64,000 bases of DNA from Xanthoparmelia taractica (taxonomy: Eukaryota > Ascomycota > Lecanoromycetes > Lecanorales > Parmeliaceae). Shown here in pieces: positions 22,988-33,214 of this stretch (position 1 is its first letter; each line of letters opens with the position of its first letter). The translations under genes were made by a program, and so were the position numbers. The notes under the pieces were generated by a model. The model saw nothing but the letters and a program-made list of their open reading frames with translations, made no database searches and was not told the origin of the DNA. The stretch is taken from positions 52,506-116,505 of the forward strand of contig JANQBS010000120.1 in NCBI GenBank assembly GCA_033085395.1. Direction: 5' to 3'.

Positions 22988-24793
22988 ATGTCTGATTTAA
23001 TTCGTGAGGCGCCCATTGGGCAGCTCCTTCGATTCGTCACCAGGAACAGAATCCTCAAATACCCCGAAGAACTTCCTGGCTTCCAACTCCCAGAAACCTA
23101 TAATACCATACTCAACGCGGCAGATCCAGAAAAGCTCGGTCCATCACGGTCGGATTCAGAGCAAGACGAAAAGAACGGCAAGGTGATAGACGGTTTCCCA
23201 GCGCTCCAACATCATGCCACAACCCGCAGCATCAGATCTGGCGATGTCGAGGCAGCGACTGCGTTGACCCGCACCAAAACCAGAGAAAGTACGATGCCGT
23301 ACACCGAGGAACGTCTCGAAATCGAAGCAGAACTGCAAATTGAACGCACAAAATCGCTGGCCATAGTCCCTCACCAAACGTCAGACGGCAATATCCTAGT
23401 CGACTGGTACACGACAGACGATGCAGCGAACCCTCAAAACTGGTCCAATGGTAAGCGCGGCTTTGTCGCTTTGCTTGTGTGCGCCTACACATTTGCCGTC
23501 TACTGCGGCTCCGCAATCTACACCTCGGGCGAAGCTGGCGTCATCAAAGAGTTCGGTGTCTCCCCAACCGACGCTTCACTCCCTCTCTCCCTCTACGTCC
23601 TCGCCTACGGCATAGGACCACTGATTTTTGCCCCTCTCAGCGAAATCCCTGTCGTCGGTCGAAGCCCCGTCTACGCCGTCACAATGCTCTTGTTCGTCAT
23701 TCTCTCCATCCCCACGGCCTTGGTCAAGAACTTTGCAGGACTCCTCGTGCTCCGTTTCCTCCAAGGTTTCTTCGGCAGCCCCTGCCTCGCGAACGGTGGC
23801 GCCACAATGCAAGACATGTACTCCCTCCTCAAGCTCCCCTATGCCCTCACCTTGTGGGTCTCGGCCGCCTACTGCGGACCCGCTCTCGGGCCCCTATTCT
23901 CCGGCTTCGCCGTCACAGCCAAAGGCTGGCGCTGGTCCCTCTGGGAAATCCTCTGGATCGCCGGCCCCGTCTTCATCCTCATGTTCCTCCTCGTCCCCGA
24001 AACTTCCACCCCCAACATCCTCCTCCGCCGCGCCAAACGCCTCCGCGCCCTAACCGGCGACCCCCGCCTCCGCTCGCAATCCGAAATCTCGCAAGCGCAC
24101 CTCAAACCCTCCAAAGTGTTCCTCACCGCCCTCATCAAGCCCCTCGAAATCACCGCCAAGGACCCCGCCATCGCCTTCGTGAACCTCTACACCGCCCTCG
24201 TCTACGGAATCTACTACTCCTTCTTCGAAGTCTTCCCCCTCGTCTACCCGCCCTACTACCACTTCACCCTGGGAACCGTCGGCGTCCTCTTCACCTGCAT
24301 CCTCGCCGCCTGCGCCATAGGCGCCCTAACCTACATCCTCTACCTCCGCCTCTACCTCATCCCCGACATCCTCACCCACGGCCTCCGCGCCCAAGAACAC
24401 CGCCTCGTCCCCGCCCTCCTCTGCTCCTTCCTCCCCCCCATCGGCCTCTTCATCTTCGCCTGGACCGCCCGCCCCTCCATCCCCTGGATCGCCTCCGTCA
24501 TCGGCATCGTCCTCTACGGCGCCTCCTGCTTCGTCATCCTCCAGTGCATCTTCGTCTACGTGCCGCTCTCCTACCCGCAGTACGCGGCCTCCTTATTCGC
24601 GGGCAACGATTTCTTCCGCTCGGCCATGGCGTGCGGGAGTATTTTGTTCGCGAGGCCGCTGTTTTTGAACCTGGGGGTGGACAGGGGGGTCAGTTTGTTG
24701 GGGGGGCTGAGCGTTATGGGGATCGTGGGGATGTTTGTGCTGTATTATCGGGGGGCGGGGTTGCGGGCGAGGAGCAAGTTTGCCATGTCGTGA
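22988..24793 (+). CDS. MFS drug:H+ antiporter-type transporter
   Basis: Intronless, 601 aa. A long polar N-terminus starts MSDLIREAPIGQLLRFVTRN, a leader common in ascomycete DHA1 transporters. It is followed by WSNGKRGFVALLVCAYTFAV (helix 1), the motif A region GPLIFAPLSEIPVVGRSPVY after helix 2, motif C-like CGPALGPLFSGF in helix 5, and paired helices up to the C-terminal GLSVMGIVGMFVLYYRGAG. The profile fits 12 helices and proton-driven export of small organic molecules or toxic compounds. It is convergent with the ATP-grasp gene of the mycosporine-type locus, with 550 bp between stops, so it is a candidate exporter for that pathway; this is inference from position only. Codons in 23.8-24.55 kb end almost always in C, then switch to G-rich sequence. 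Confidence 0.88.
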   Translation: MSDLIREAPIGQLLRFVTRNRILKYPEELPGFQLPETYNTILNAADPEKLGPSRSDSEQDEKNGKVIDGFPALQHHATTRSIRSGDVEAATALTRTKTRESTMPYTEERLEIEAELQIERTKSLAIVPHQTSDGNILVDWYTTDDAANPQNWSNGKRGFVALLVCAYTFAVYCGSAIYTSGEAGVIKEFGVSPTDASLPLSLYVLAYGIGPLIFAPLSEIPVVGRSPVYAVTMLLFVILSIPTALVKNFAGLLVLRFLQGFFGSPCLANGGATMQDMYSLLKLPYALTLWVSAAYCGPALGPLFSGFAVTAKGWRWSLWEILWIAGPVFILMFLLVPETSTPNILLRRAKRLRALTGDPRLRSQSEISQAHLKPSKVFLTALIKPLEITAKDPAIAFVNLYTALVYGIYYSFFEVFPLVYPPYYHFTLGTVGVLFTCILAACAIGALTYILYLRLYLIPDILTHGLRAQEHRLVPALLCSFLPPIGLFIFAWTARPSIPWIASVIGIVLYGASCFVILQCIFVYVPLSYPQYAASLFAGNDFFRSAMACGSILFARPLFLNLGVDRGVSLLGGLSVMGIVGMFVLYYRGAGLRARSKFAMS

Positions 24794-25340
24794 GGAATCG
24801 TAGCCGTTGTGCGCATCTTTCGACGTCGACCTGTGTCTTGATTAGGATATAGACAATCTTGATAGAGGAGGGAAAAAAAAGGATACCCAGATACCCAGAG
24901 CAAGCAAACCGCTGCATAGTCATCTATCATACATCCACAGGAGGTACGGTAGCGTTTCTAATAGAGTCTTCCATTATTGCAGCAAACGTCTATGCTTGGA
25001 CTTAAGTGCCAATATATATATGTGTGTGTGTGTGTGAGAGAGTGAGAGAGAGAGAGAGAAGAAAACCGACCACGTACAGCAATAAACGTCCAGTTGAACT
25101 AAGATGGTTATATACTTCAATATCTAATGTACTAACGATGACAACCCCATTAGATCTCTCCAACGCTAAAAGCATCCATCTGTCCAAGCAAGCCGAAAAA
25201 ACCGATATAGCCAACATCTCCACTATCCAAATCTACAGACTCTGCACAAAAGCCGCCCTTTTACCCAAACCCCCTCGATTCTACCCAGGCACCATCCCAG
25301 CCCCTTCACCAACCGCCCCCTTTTCCCCCCCCAACCGCCC
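24794..25340. repeat. Convergent intergenic with TG/AG microsatellite
   Basis: The space between the MFS and ATP-grasp stops contains a TA, then TG, then AG dinucleotide array (about 25013-25061). No gene is supported. Confidence 0.6.
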
Positions 25341-27008
25341 TCAGCACCCGAAAACCTTCCCCGTACTGACATTAACCCTCGTCCACCTCCCCCCCCTCCT
25401 CCCCCTTAGCACCGCCCTCGCAAAAACACCAGGCCAATACCCACAATAAAGCCACCAAGCCGGCAGCGGATCCCAAACCTCGTACGTGCCGTCTTTCCAC
25501 CACAGTACGTGTTCTATGAAACTCTTACAGTTGTTCCGGTATTCTGCGATTGTGATTTCATGGCGGAGGAGGGAGAGGAGGGGTAGGAGGAGTAGGGAGA
25601 CGAGGTCGTGTGGGAGCCAGTAGAATTTTGGGGGGTGCGGGGTGGTGGGGGTGATGGGGGAGGAGGAGGAGGAGGAGGTTGCGGGGAAGGTGTGGCCGTT
25701 GATGGTGTTCGGGCGGGTTGGGGTGGTAGGGGGTGTGAGGTCCCGATTGTTGTTGTTGTTGGGCTGTGCGTTCGGCGGGTTTCCGTTGATATTGAACCAG
25801 TCTGTTGTTGTTGTTGTTGTTGTTATGCCATTGGCCCGCGGTGTCAAGGCCGAGAGATATGCTTCCGACACCGCCTGCTCTTGTCCGTGGAAAAGGACCA
25901 CGGCGGTGTGCGCGCGGGGGTTGCATTCGATGGGCAAGAGTGCCAACTGCGCGCCCTTCTCTGACACGGCTTCTTCGACTAGGAAGTCGAAGGATAGGTG
26001 GCCTGTCATGTTGGCGTCGCTTCTTCTTACAAATTCCTCTGTAAAGCGGAGCATGGCACGGCTGAGGACCGAGTCGGAAGGTAGGGCGTCGTAGTGCATA
26101 AGAAGTTCTGAGGAAGGGCAGGCGACGAATACTTTGACCTCGTTGTTGATGATGAGTGCATGGGTGCAGTATTCCTTCCCCTTGATGAATTGCTGTAGTA
26201 CCCACGGCTTCTTGTCAGAGATAGGTATTGCCGAGACGTGGCTATATGTCTCGCTGACGGTCCTCTTCGGCAAGAGCGTCATGTCACCTCTCGATGCATC
26301 ATCCATCCCGACGCTTTTCATGATATATCGCTTCTTCGTTCTTGGGCTCTCATGGAGCACTTTATGCACGGCGGCCCTGCTGGTCACGTTGTGTGTTTCG
26401 GGGGTGGGTAGACCTAGGCGTTCTGTCTGAGCGATGAAAGTGTCTTTCTCATGTAGCATCTGCGTGGTCGCGACATCAAACTGTATGCACCGCACGTCAC
26501 TCCTCCTCTCCAACACCTCTTTCGCCTGCCCATCTTCCACCGCCGATGCAACACCAGAGCAGCTGACCCACAGATCCACCTTTTCTTTCCTCGCAATGCG
26601 CAGCATGGCATCAATGTAGTACGCCGCACCCGCTTTCTCCTCCGGCTTTGGCAAGCTGTAGAATGTTCGTAGCGCCTTGCTGAACCTCCCACACACTGGT
26701 ATGCCGTTGGGCTCAAAGTCCGCACCGATGACATTGTGACCTGCCTTGTAGAATGCTCTTGCTAGAAACAAGCCTTTGCTCATGCCAACACCGGTGACGA
26801 GGATTGTCTTGGGCCGGAAACTTGGGTCCCTGCCATTGACGCTACGCCGGATGCGCTTCCTTACGACACCTTCATTGGTGAAGAAGGGCCGAGCGACGTA
26901 GCTGGCGAAGAGGAGGAATGTAGAGAGTGGGAGGAAGAAGAGCGAGAGGATGATGAGGGAAAGGTTCTGGGCTAAATGGAGGCGGTATGGAGAGCGGGCG
27001 TCGAGCAT
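25341..27008 (-). CDS. ATP-grasp ligase of mycosporine-type cluster (MysC-like)
   Basis: Intronless, 555 aa, ATG at 27008. Residues 15-38 form a membrane helix, so the enzyme is probably anchored. KTILVTGVGMSKGLFLARAF (67-86) starts the N-terminal fold, and the ATP-grasp core has RYIMKSVGMDDASRGDM (227-243), PWVLQQFIKGKEYCTHA and the metal-binding ECNPR (361-365). In cyanobacterial mycosporine pathways the ATP-grasp enzyme joins an amino acid to 4-deoxygadusol through an activated phosphate. Here it sits next to the cyclase and O-methyltransferase needed to make that precursor. Residues about 395-460 are a low-complexity insert with Thr, Asn and Ser runs from expanded codon repeats, followed by a second conserved part (SFIEHVLWWKDGTYEVWDPLPAWW). 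The amino acid it adds is unknown. Confidence 0.85.
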   Translation of the reverse strand: MLDARSPYRLHLAQNLSLIILSLFFLPLSTFLLFASYVARPFFTNEGVVRKRIRRSVNGRDPSFRPKTILVTGVGMSKGLFLARAFYKAGHNVIGADFEPNGIPVCGRFSKALRTFYSLPKPEEKAGAAYYIDAMLRIARKEKVDLWVSCSGVASAVEDGQAKEVLERRSDVRCIQFDVATTQMLHEKDTFIAQTERLGLPTPETHNVTSRAAVHKVLHESPRTKKRYIMKSVGMDDASRGDMTLLPKRTVSETYSHVSAIPISDKKPWVLQQFIKGKEYCTHALIINNEVKVFVACPSSELLMHYDALPSDSVLSRAMLRFTEEFVRRSDANMTGHLSFDFLVEEAVSEKGAQLALLPIECNPRAHTAVVLFHGQEQAVSEAYLSALTPRANGITTTTTTTDWFNINGNPPNAQPNNNNNRDLTPPTTPTRPNTINGHTFPATSSSSSSPITPTTPHPPKFYWLPHDLVSLLLLPLLSLLRHEITIAEYRNNCKSFIEHVLWWKDGTYEVWDPLPAWWLYCGYWPGVFARAVLRGRRGGRWTRVNVSTGKVFGC

Positions 27009-27417
27009 TCTGGAAATCGGAATGTGATCATGCTAAGAGTGAGCAATTTGCTAGCTGGGGAGAGAATATATATAAGATATTGCTTCCAAGAAGCTCGGTG
27101 GTGGGGTTGTGGTGTGGCATCGTATTGCCGAATTGAAGCTATTCACAACCGACATACGTCATGAGAGTAGTCGGAAGCGTTTCCGCGATACTTCCTACGT
27201 GGTTCCATTAGGCCGAGCAAGGAATCTCTTGATTGGATGGAATGGAGGCACATTGAGAGAGATAGCTTTTATTTTGAGCTGCTGAAAGTCTTTTGTCGAC
27301 AAAAATAACTCTTATCTAAACACCCGACAACTGCCTCAACCTTTGCGTTTTCTACAAGCATGCTAAAGAACTCTTGAGCTATCCAAGCTCTTGGTTGGCC
27401 TTCCCGTCGAATTCCAC
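27009..27417. other. ATP-grasp promoter and cyclase 3' flank
   Basis: About 410 bp between two minus-strand genes of the same putative pathway. No distinct operator seen. Confidence 0.4.
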
Positions 27418-29081
27418 CTATGCTTTAGAGCCATTGGTGTACCCATTGATACCGTTAGTCAGTCCATCCACAGCCCCATTGCCGTTCAGGAGCTTCTCCT
27501 TGACACCATTGATGCCATTCGTGTGCCCGTTGGTTATGCGTCCTCCGTGAACGACACCATTACCATTCAGGCTACCTGCTTTCGCGGCGGCAGCCTCAAC
27601 GGCTTTGACCTCGGGCTTGTTGTTTTCCGTGTAGCCGGTGTCACTAGCGTCGACAAAAGCTTCGAGGCCCTCGCCATTGCGTGGATATTCCTTCATTAGC
27701 TCCTTGTGTCTCCTCAAAGCAGCGTTAAGCTCCTCCGCGTCGACATCGTTCAAGAACGTGCAGGTGCCGATAGGATTGGGCACAGCTGCACGAAGCTTGC
27801 CGTCCCTGGTCTTCAGAATGGCTGCAGTCCCCTTGTCAAGAATTTCTTCATCAAACTGGTGATGGTCCATCGAAAGCCCGGCACGAGAGAAGAGATTGAG
27901 GATGCGGCGGTGTTCGGCATCGGATATCAACTTGCGGCTGTTGGCCAGAGTCGCAGAATATGCCATGTCTATGGAGATTGCATGCCCGTGACGGAGGGGC
28001 GTTTCTGGAACCAATTCGTGCAGAGGCGACCACCTGCGCTCTAATTAGTTCGTCAAAGGCCCAAGTGCCGCTCTTTGGCTCACGTGTGACCATATGCAAT
28101 AACTCGATCTAGCCCGATCTCGTGGAGATTTGGTGTCTCCAATTTCAACATTTCATGTATGCCGTCCTTATTGATCTTGTCCGCTGCTGCGCGAACTTCT
28201 TCTGATGCACCATCTGTGCGGCCGAATCCCGTGGCGATGAGCTCCTCGCAGTATTTGTCTAGGAGATTGAAAGTATCGAGGTGGGAGCACGTAGAGATTT
28301 TGATCAGCTCTGCAAAGCCATTTCTGATCTGTGCGGTGGGAAGGGTGCGTAGGAAGGTGAAGTCGAGGAAGGTGTGCATAGGTGCATGGTAAGCACCAAG
28401 GCGGTTCTTATAGTTGCCATAATTGACGGCAACCTTGATCGACACTGATGCGTCTATCAGACCAATGACCGTGGTCGGAACTCGGATGAAGTTGGTGTTT
28501 CTGCGGTACGCGGCACACGCGAACCTGCGGGCGACCCAAAAAGTTAGTAATAGTCTTCCACCGAGGGTAACCTTTAGGAAAATGATGGGAGAGTGCCTTG
28601 ATATCATCTCTGGCAATGGCAGCTTTTACCCAGCAACATCAGTCACAAGGCCTCCCCCAACGACCAGGACGGGTTCCTATTTCTGTCAGTGAATCTGGCT
28701 GTCTTGAAGTGGTAATTATAAGTTGGGTAAAACGAGAGGTAGAGCGAGTACCTTGCGGTAGATTCCGAACTCTGTCATTGAGTCTACAATACTCAAGAAA
28801 GTGGGAATAGTCTTCGCCTTCTCGCCAATCTTGGTCTTGTGCATCTTGAGCTCGAGACCGTAGTGTTGGAAGTATCTTTCGATCTGGTCACCGTACACAT
28901 TGTACACGTTCAAGTCGGTGACAGCCAACGCACGGCCCCAGCGCTTGTAGCATTCAGCCAGCTGGGGATTTTCCGGGTTGAAGACGCCATCCAGGAAGGT
29001 GAAGTCGTAGGATATTTTCTCGTAGCCATCAACATGGAAACCATTCTTGGTCTCCAGGACCGATGCAGTGAAGTCCGACAT
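27418..29081 (-). CDS. Sugar-phosphate cyclase, DDGS/EEVS type (MysA-like)
   Basis: Four exons: 28752-29081, 28630-28676, 28084-28524 and 27418-28033 (introns 75, 105 and 50 nt), 477 aa. Joins restore YRKEPVLVVGGGLVTDVAG, VAGFACAAYRRN and AYGHTWSPLHEL. It belongs to the dehydroquinate-synthase superfamily: NAD-binding GGGLVTDVAG (117-126), RVPTTVIGLIDASVSIKVAVN, the metal-ligand Glu in NGFAELIK and the metal-ligand His residues in the GHTWSPLHE and HGHAIS regions. Such cyclases turn sedoheptulose 7-phosphate into 2-epi-5-epi-valiolone (EEVS) or desmethyl-4-deoxygadusol (DDGS). The neighbouring O-methyltransferase and ATP-grasp genes favour DDGS. The last 50 residues or so form an odd Asn/Gly-rich repetitive tail (NGNG, TNGIN, NGYTNG) absent from the catalytic fold. 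It is divergent from the O-methyltransferase. Confidence 0.9.
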
Positions 29082-30431
29082 GTTGAAGTGGTGAGGCTTC
29101 TGCGTCTAGGTTGAAAGAAAGACGTGGCTGGAGGTCACTAGTTGATTCCGGGGGGGTTGTGGGTGGTAGGTTAATATAAGGAGAGTAGGGACGGAGCTCA
29201 GCATATTGGGGCGTTGCTTAGTATATGCTGCCATCCTGACGTAAACACCCCTTGCGCTGGTCCGCCGACAAGGCAATTGTTGGGTGCTCAAAGCCATATC
29301 CAAGTAAATGAATGGCGTCAATCGGTAGGTTGACCTTGTCAAAGCTAGATTAGAGGAAGGTTGAGCGTGATTCGAGAAGCGTGAACGTTTGATAGGATTT
29401 GCTTTGGAGTTTTCAACAATCCCCTTCGCTAGCCGCAGCTTCTTCCCGTCTAGATGGCATGATTGCCAACATTGGCACGAGAATACAGAGCTCGAATCGA
29501 CTTAGCTTCATGTTCTCTGACGCAAAGTGGATGGATGAGAAATTTTCTTATGCTAGTGATGATGCAAGATATGGAGACGACTCATTAGCCACTTGCTTGG
29601 TGTGTTGAAGCTTATGCAACGGAAAGGCCTCCGCTAACAATAGGCGTCAAAACGAGCCCACTCTTTAGCCTCTCGATCCAATGAGATATCTCGCGACAAG
29701 GCGGTTCCATTTCGAGTCTGAAGTGGTGAAGAGGAGATTTTCATGACATAATCAATTCTTTTTACATCATGAATCAACAAAAGTAAGTCCTGCAAGTTTG
29801 GCAGCATGCACCCCACACAAAAAGGCCCGATCCCCGTCATATTGAGATGCCAGATCTCGGGTAGATTGAGTTGTTCCCCAAAGGCAAACCTTGATCCATC
29901 AATCAACCCATCCTTGATTGGCGATGGGGGAAAAAAAAAAAAAAAAAGAAAAGAAAAAAAAAGGAAAAAAGGAATAGAGGCATTGCGCATCATCTCATCC
30001 GATTTCTTGCTTGTTTTCCATCGCCTTTCTCATGTGCCGGCGGATATATGAAATGGAGCTCGCCGGTTAACTACCGGAAAGCTCGGTATGAGGAGGAACA
30101 GAAGGAACCACGGAACCCAAAAGAAAAAGGCATCGGAATCACATCCGCCGATGGCGCCGCGTCAAGGCGATCACCAGATTTTTTGACTTTTCGCTGCAGA
30201 AGATAGCGAGGAACCACCACACAAGCCAAGTGGAGGGGCACAAAATAAGCCTATTGACTGCATACCCCGACACCGGACATGCTCATCTGGCGTCAGCATT
30301 TGCAATAACATTAGCAATACATCCATTTCGTCATTTGCTCCTTCTGAAAACGCTGGATTGCAAAGCGCATGGGTCAATTGGAATAAAAAAGACATTGGTA
30401 ACGTAGCTTCAGGCATCATAGACTTTTCGAA
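29082..30431. promoter_or_regulatory. Shared upstream region of cyclase and O-methyltransferase
   Basis: 1.35 kb between the two divergent start codons of the putative mycosporine genes. It contains an A-rich tract at about 29932-29970. Joint control of both genes from here is likely, but I cannot point to a specific factor-binding site. Confidence 0.45.
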
Positions 30432-31443
30432 ATGCCTGTGTCCACAATGGCCCCGGACGGTGCGCATCAATTTGACAGTAAGAAAGCATACCAAGCACAG
30501 GAAGAGCAAACCCCATTCGTGAGTCTGTTGGATGTGTTTGCTCCCAGAGCTATAAATTGACACTGTTCGCTAGTTTGACGATGGGCGAGAGATTGAGTTG
30601 TTACACTTCGTATATGGCCACCCGTCCATAGAAGAGATCCGAGGTTCGCCACAGAGAGTGCTAGATGCCATTGACGAATACGGGCGGACCAAAAAGTATC
30701 TCATGAACGTTGGTAATGATAAAGGGAAGATCGTTGCAGATCTGATCGCGGAGCGGAGGCCACGGGTAATGGTAGAACTTGGTGGATATATTGGGTACAG
30801 TCGGCAACAAATTCCATAGTCAATACCGGGACAGGAATTCTGACCGTCAGGCAGGTATTCCTGCATTTTATTCGGAGACGCTGTGAGAAAAGCGGGTGGT
30901 CAAAGGTATTTCAGTCTGGAAAGGAACCCAGAATTTGCGGCTGTGACCATGTCCTTGGTAGACCTAGCAGGTTTGAGTGACACCGTCAAGGTCGTTGTGG
31001 GTTCCAGCGCCGACTCGATCAAAAGACTCCACGCCAATGGCGCTCTCACGCAGGTCGACCTCATGTTCCTGGACCACTACAAGCCGGCATATACCACAGA
31101 CCTCAAACTTTGCGAGCATTTAAAGCTGGTGACTCCGGGAACAGTTCTTGCCGCAGACAATGTTATCAAGCCTGGGAATCCGCCATACTTGGAATATGTC
31201 CGAAGCAGTGTCTCAGATAAGCAGAAGCAGTACGAGTCTGGTAAGACAGATGGTCTCGAAACGGCTGGCTTTGGAGACAGGTGGAAGGACCAATATAAGA
31301 AGCGTGAGGGGGAAGAAAAGCTGAGCACTGAGTTCAGAGGAAATCCAAACCTAATATATGAGAGCGAGATTGTCAATAGCTACGAACCGACGGGGGTAGC
31401 GGTAATTCCATCGAGCAGTGATCCATTCAGTCGTATCAACTAA
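30432..31443 (+). CDS. Catechol-type O-methyltransferase (MysB-like)
   Basis: Three exons: 30432-30518, 30574-30794 and 30855-31443 (introns 55 and 60 nt), 298 aa. A second in-frame ATG at 30447 is an alternative start. Joins give TPFFDDGREIELLHF and VELGGYIGYSCILFGDAV, the SAM-binding motif I region. Further family blocks are DEYGRTKKYLMNVG, SLERNPEFAAVTMSLVDLAG, VDLMFLDHYKPAY (metal-binding Asp) and VLAADNVIKPGNPPYLEY (metal-binding Asp and Asn). This is the Mg2+-dependent catechol O-methyltransferase class. In mycosporine biosynthesis an enzyme of this role methylates desmethyl-4-deoxygadusol to 4-deoxygadusol. Its divergent pairing with the cyclase supports that role, though catechol methylation of another substrate is possible. 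Confidence 0.87.
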
Positions 31444-31964
31444 CGGGTAACAGGACGGTATCGAGATCACGAGATGTATCGGAGAAGTGGAAGTCCAGAC
31501 AGACGTTAGACGCAATGAGTCATGATTTCTTGAGTCACGCAAGAACGATAAATGCCAATGCCCACTGCTTGATTAGAGCCAATCCGATATGATGATGTGT
31601 CAGACACAAGGGAAGTTGAAGGAAGGTCAACATATGTAGCCGGTGATAGTGGAGCCAGGAATTGTCGTGCTATCTTGCTTCTTGCAGTATAAGTACTTCT
31701 CGACACTTGCTCAACGTAAAAGGTCGCATTTCTAATCCAAACGATGTTGAGGGGATCTCGCGGGGAAAGAAAGTAACATGTCGTCTCAACAGTTCCCCTA
31801 TATGCGGTCAATGGAGTTATAGGCCTCCGTAGTGACATTAGCATTTTCCCCACCCTCGAGAGTTTCTGAAAGGCATGCTACCCATAACAATGGCGGTCTC
31901 TTGCTCACCACTATTGCTACATGGCTTCAAATCTCGAAGCTTGGATCCAGGCTAGTATGTGGCA
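31444..31964. other. Intergenic
   Basis: 520 bp between two plus-strand genes; nothing beyond expected UTR and promoter sequence. Confidence 0.4.
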
Positions 31965-33214
31965 ATGACTTCCAAGGCCTACAATGTTGCCGTCATTGGC
32001 TATGGAATGTCCGCCAAAGTAAGCCAGACCAGCAGCTATCTGCCAATTAGCCATCAAGTCAACAAGTTCTTCTGCCATGCTCTGCTAATTGCCACTGCAG
32101 GTCTTTCATATTCCTCTCATCAAAGTCGTTCCCGAGCTGAAACTTTACGCCATTGTCCAACGTACTCCAAAGCCCGGCGATGACGCCGAAAAAGACCACC
32201 CAGGCATTAAGAGCTATCGCTCAAGCGAAGAGATGCTCGCAGACTCACAGATTGAGACCGTAGTTGTAACGACAGCACCGACAAGCCACTTCGAACTCAG
32301 CAAATTAGCTCTAGAGCACGGCAAACATGTCATCGTTGAAAAGCCTTTTACGCCCTCATCGAAACAAGCAAGCGAGCTTATTGCCACCGCAAAGCAGCAT
32401 AATCGGCTTCTCACAGTCTATCAAAACCGACGATGGGATTCCGACTTCCTGACCCTCTTGAAGCTTTTGGAGCAAAGTACACTCGGCCGAGTGGTGGAGT
32501 TTGAGACACACTTTGACCGACATAGACCCGATCCTCCAGATCCTGCGAGTACCTGGAAGGCAAAGTTCTTCCCCGGTGGAGGGGCGGCATACGATTTAGG
32601 TACACACTTGATAGATCAGACAGTGGTGGCCTTTGGTCTACCGGACAAGATTACTGGATTTGTTGGATCCCAGCGGGAGCAGAATCCTGGGAAAATCGAG
32701 GACTCATGTACCATATTGCTTCACTATGAACAGGGTCTGCTGGCAACAGTGAAATCTGCGGTAGTGAGTCCAGAGGAGAATCAGCTACGATACTGGGTAC
32801 GAGGGGACAAAGGAAGCTACAAGAAAGTGAGTTACCTACCCTTTCCACGCGTGTCTGGACTGGATGCCATTGACGCCGGCTTAGTACCACTTCGATCCCC
32901 AAGAGAACCACCTCAAAGCAGGCATGAAGCCGGGAGACTTCAATTTTGGTATTGAACCGAGAGACCGCGCGGGTAGCTTGACGATCATGCAAAGCGGTCA
33001 ACTCACAACGCAGATATATCCTAATATTGAGCCCGTCACATACCGTGCATTCTACAGCCAGTTTGCAAAGGCATTAGCTGGACAAGGCGAGGTGCCAGTG
33101 GCGCCTGAGACTCCAAGAGATGTCATTCGGTTGATCGAGCTAGCAAGGCTGAGCTCGAAACAAGAGAGAACACTCCATATCAGAGAGCACTATGTGGAGA
33201 TAGACACTCCGTAG
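31965..33214 (+). CDS. Gfo/Idh/MocA-family NAD(P)-dependent oxidoreductase
   Basis: Three exons: 31965-32018, 32101-32826 and 32885-33214 (introns 82 and 58 nt), 369 aa. The dinucleotide-binding loop NVAVIGYGMSAK (7-18) is cut by the first intron right after the loop. The family signature EKPF lies at 98-101, and the active-site helix with GGGAAYDLGTHLIDQ at about 177-191. Gfo/Idh/MocA enzymes interconvert alcohol and ketone groups on sugars and cyclitols; the substrate here is unknown. Position directly behind the O-methyltransferase, on the same strand, makes a role in modifying the cyclohexenone core or its side chain conceivable. It could equally be an unrelated sugar dehydrogenase. The start is the first ATG and gives a standard short N-terminus. 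Confidence 0.88.

Noticed and set aside
23479..24852. 457-codon Arg/Pro/His-rich frame overlapping the MFS gene
   Set aside because: Shifted-frame shadow of the C-rich MFS coding sequence.
25558..26205. 215-codon frame overlapping the ATP-grasp gene
   Set aside because: Shadow frame rich in Arg/His/Pro, without any family motif.
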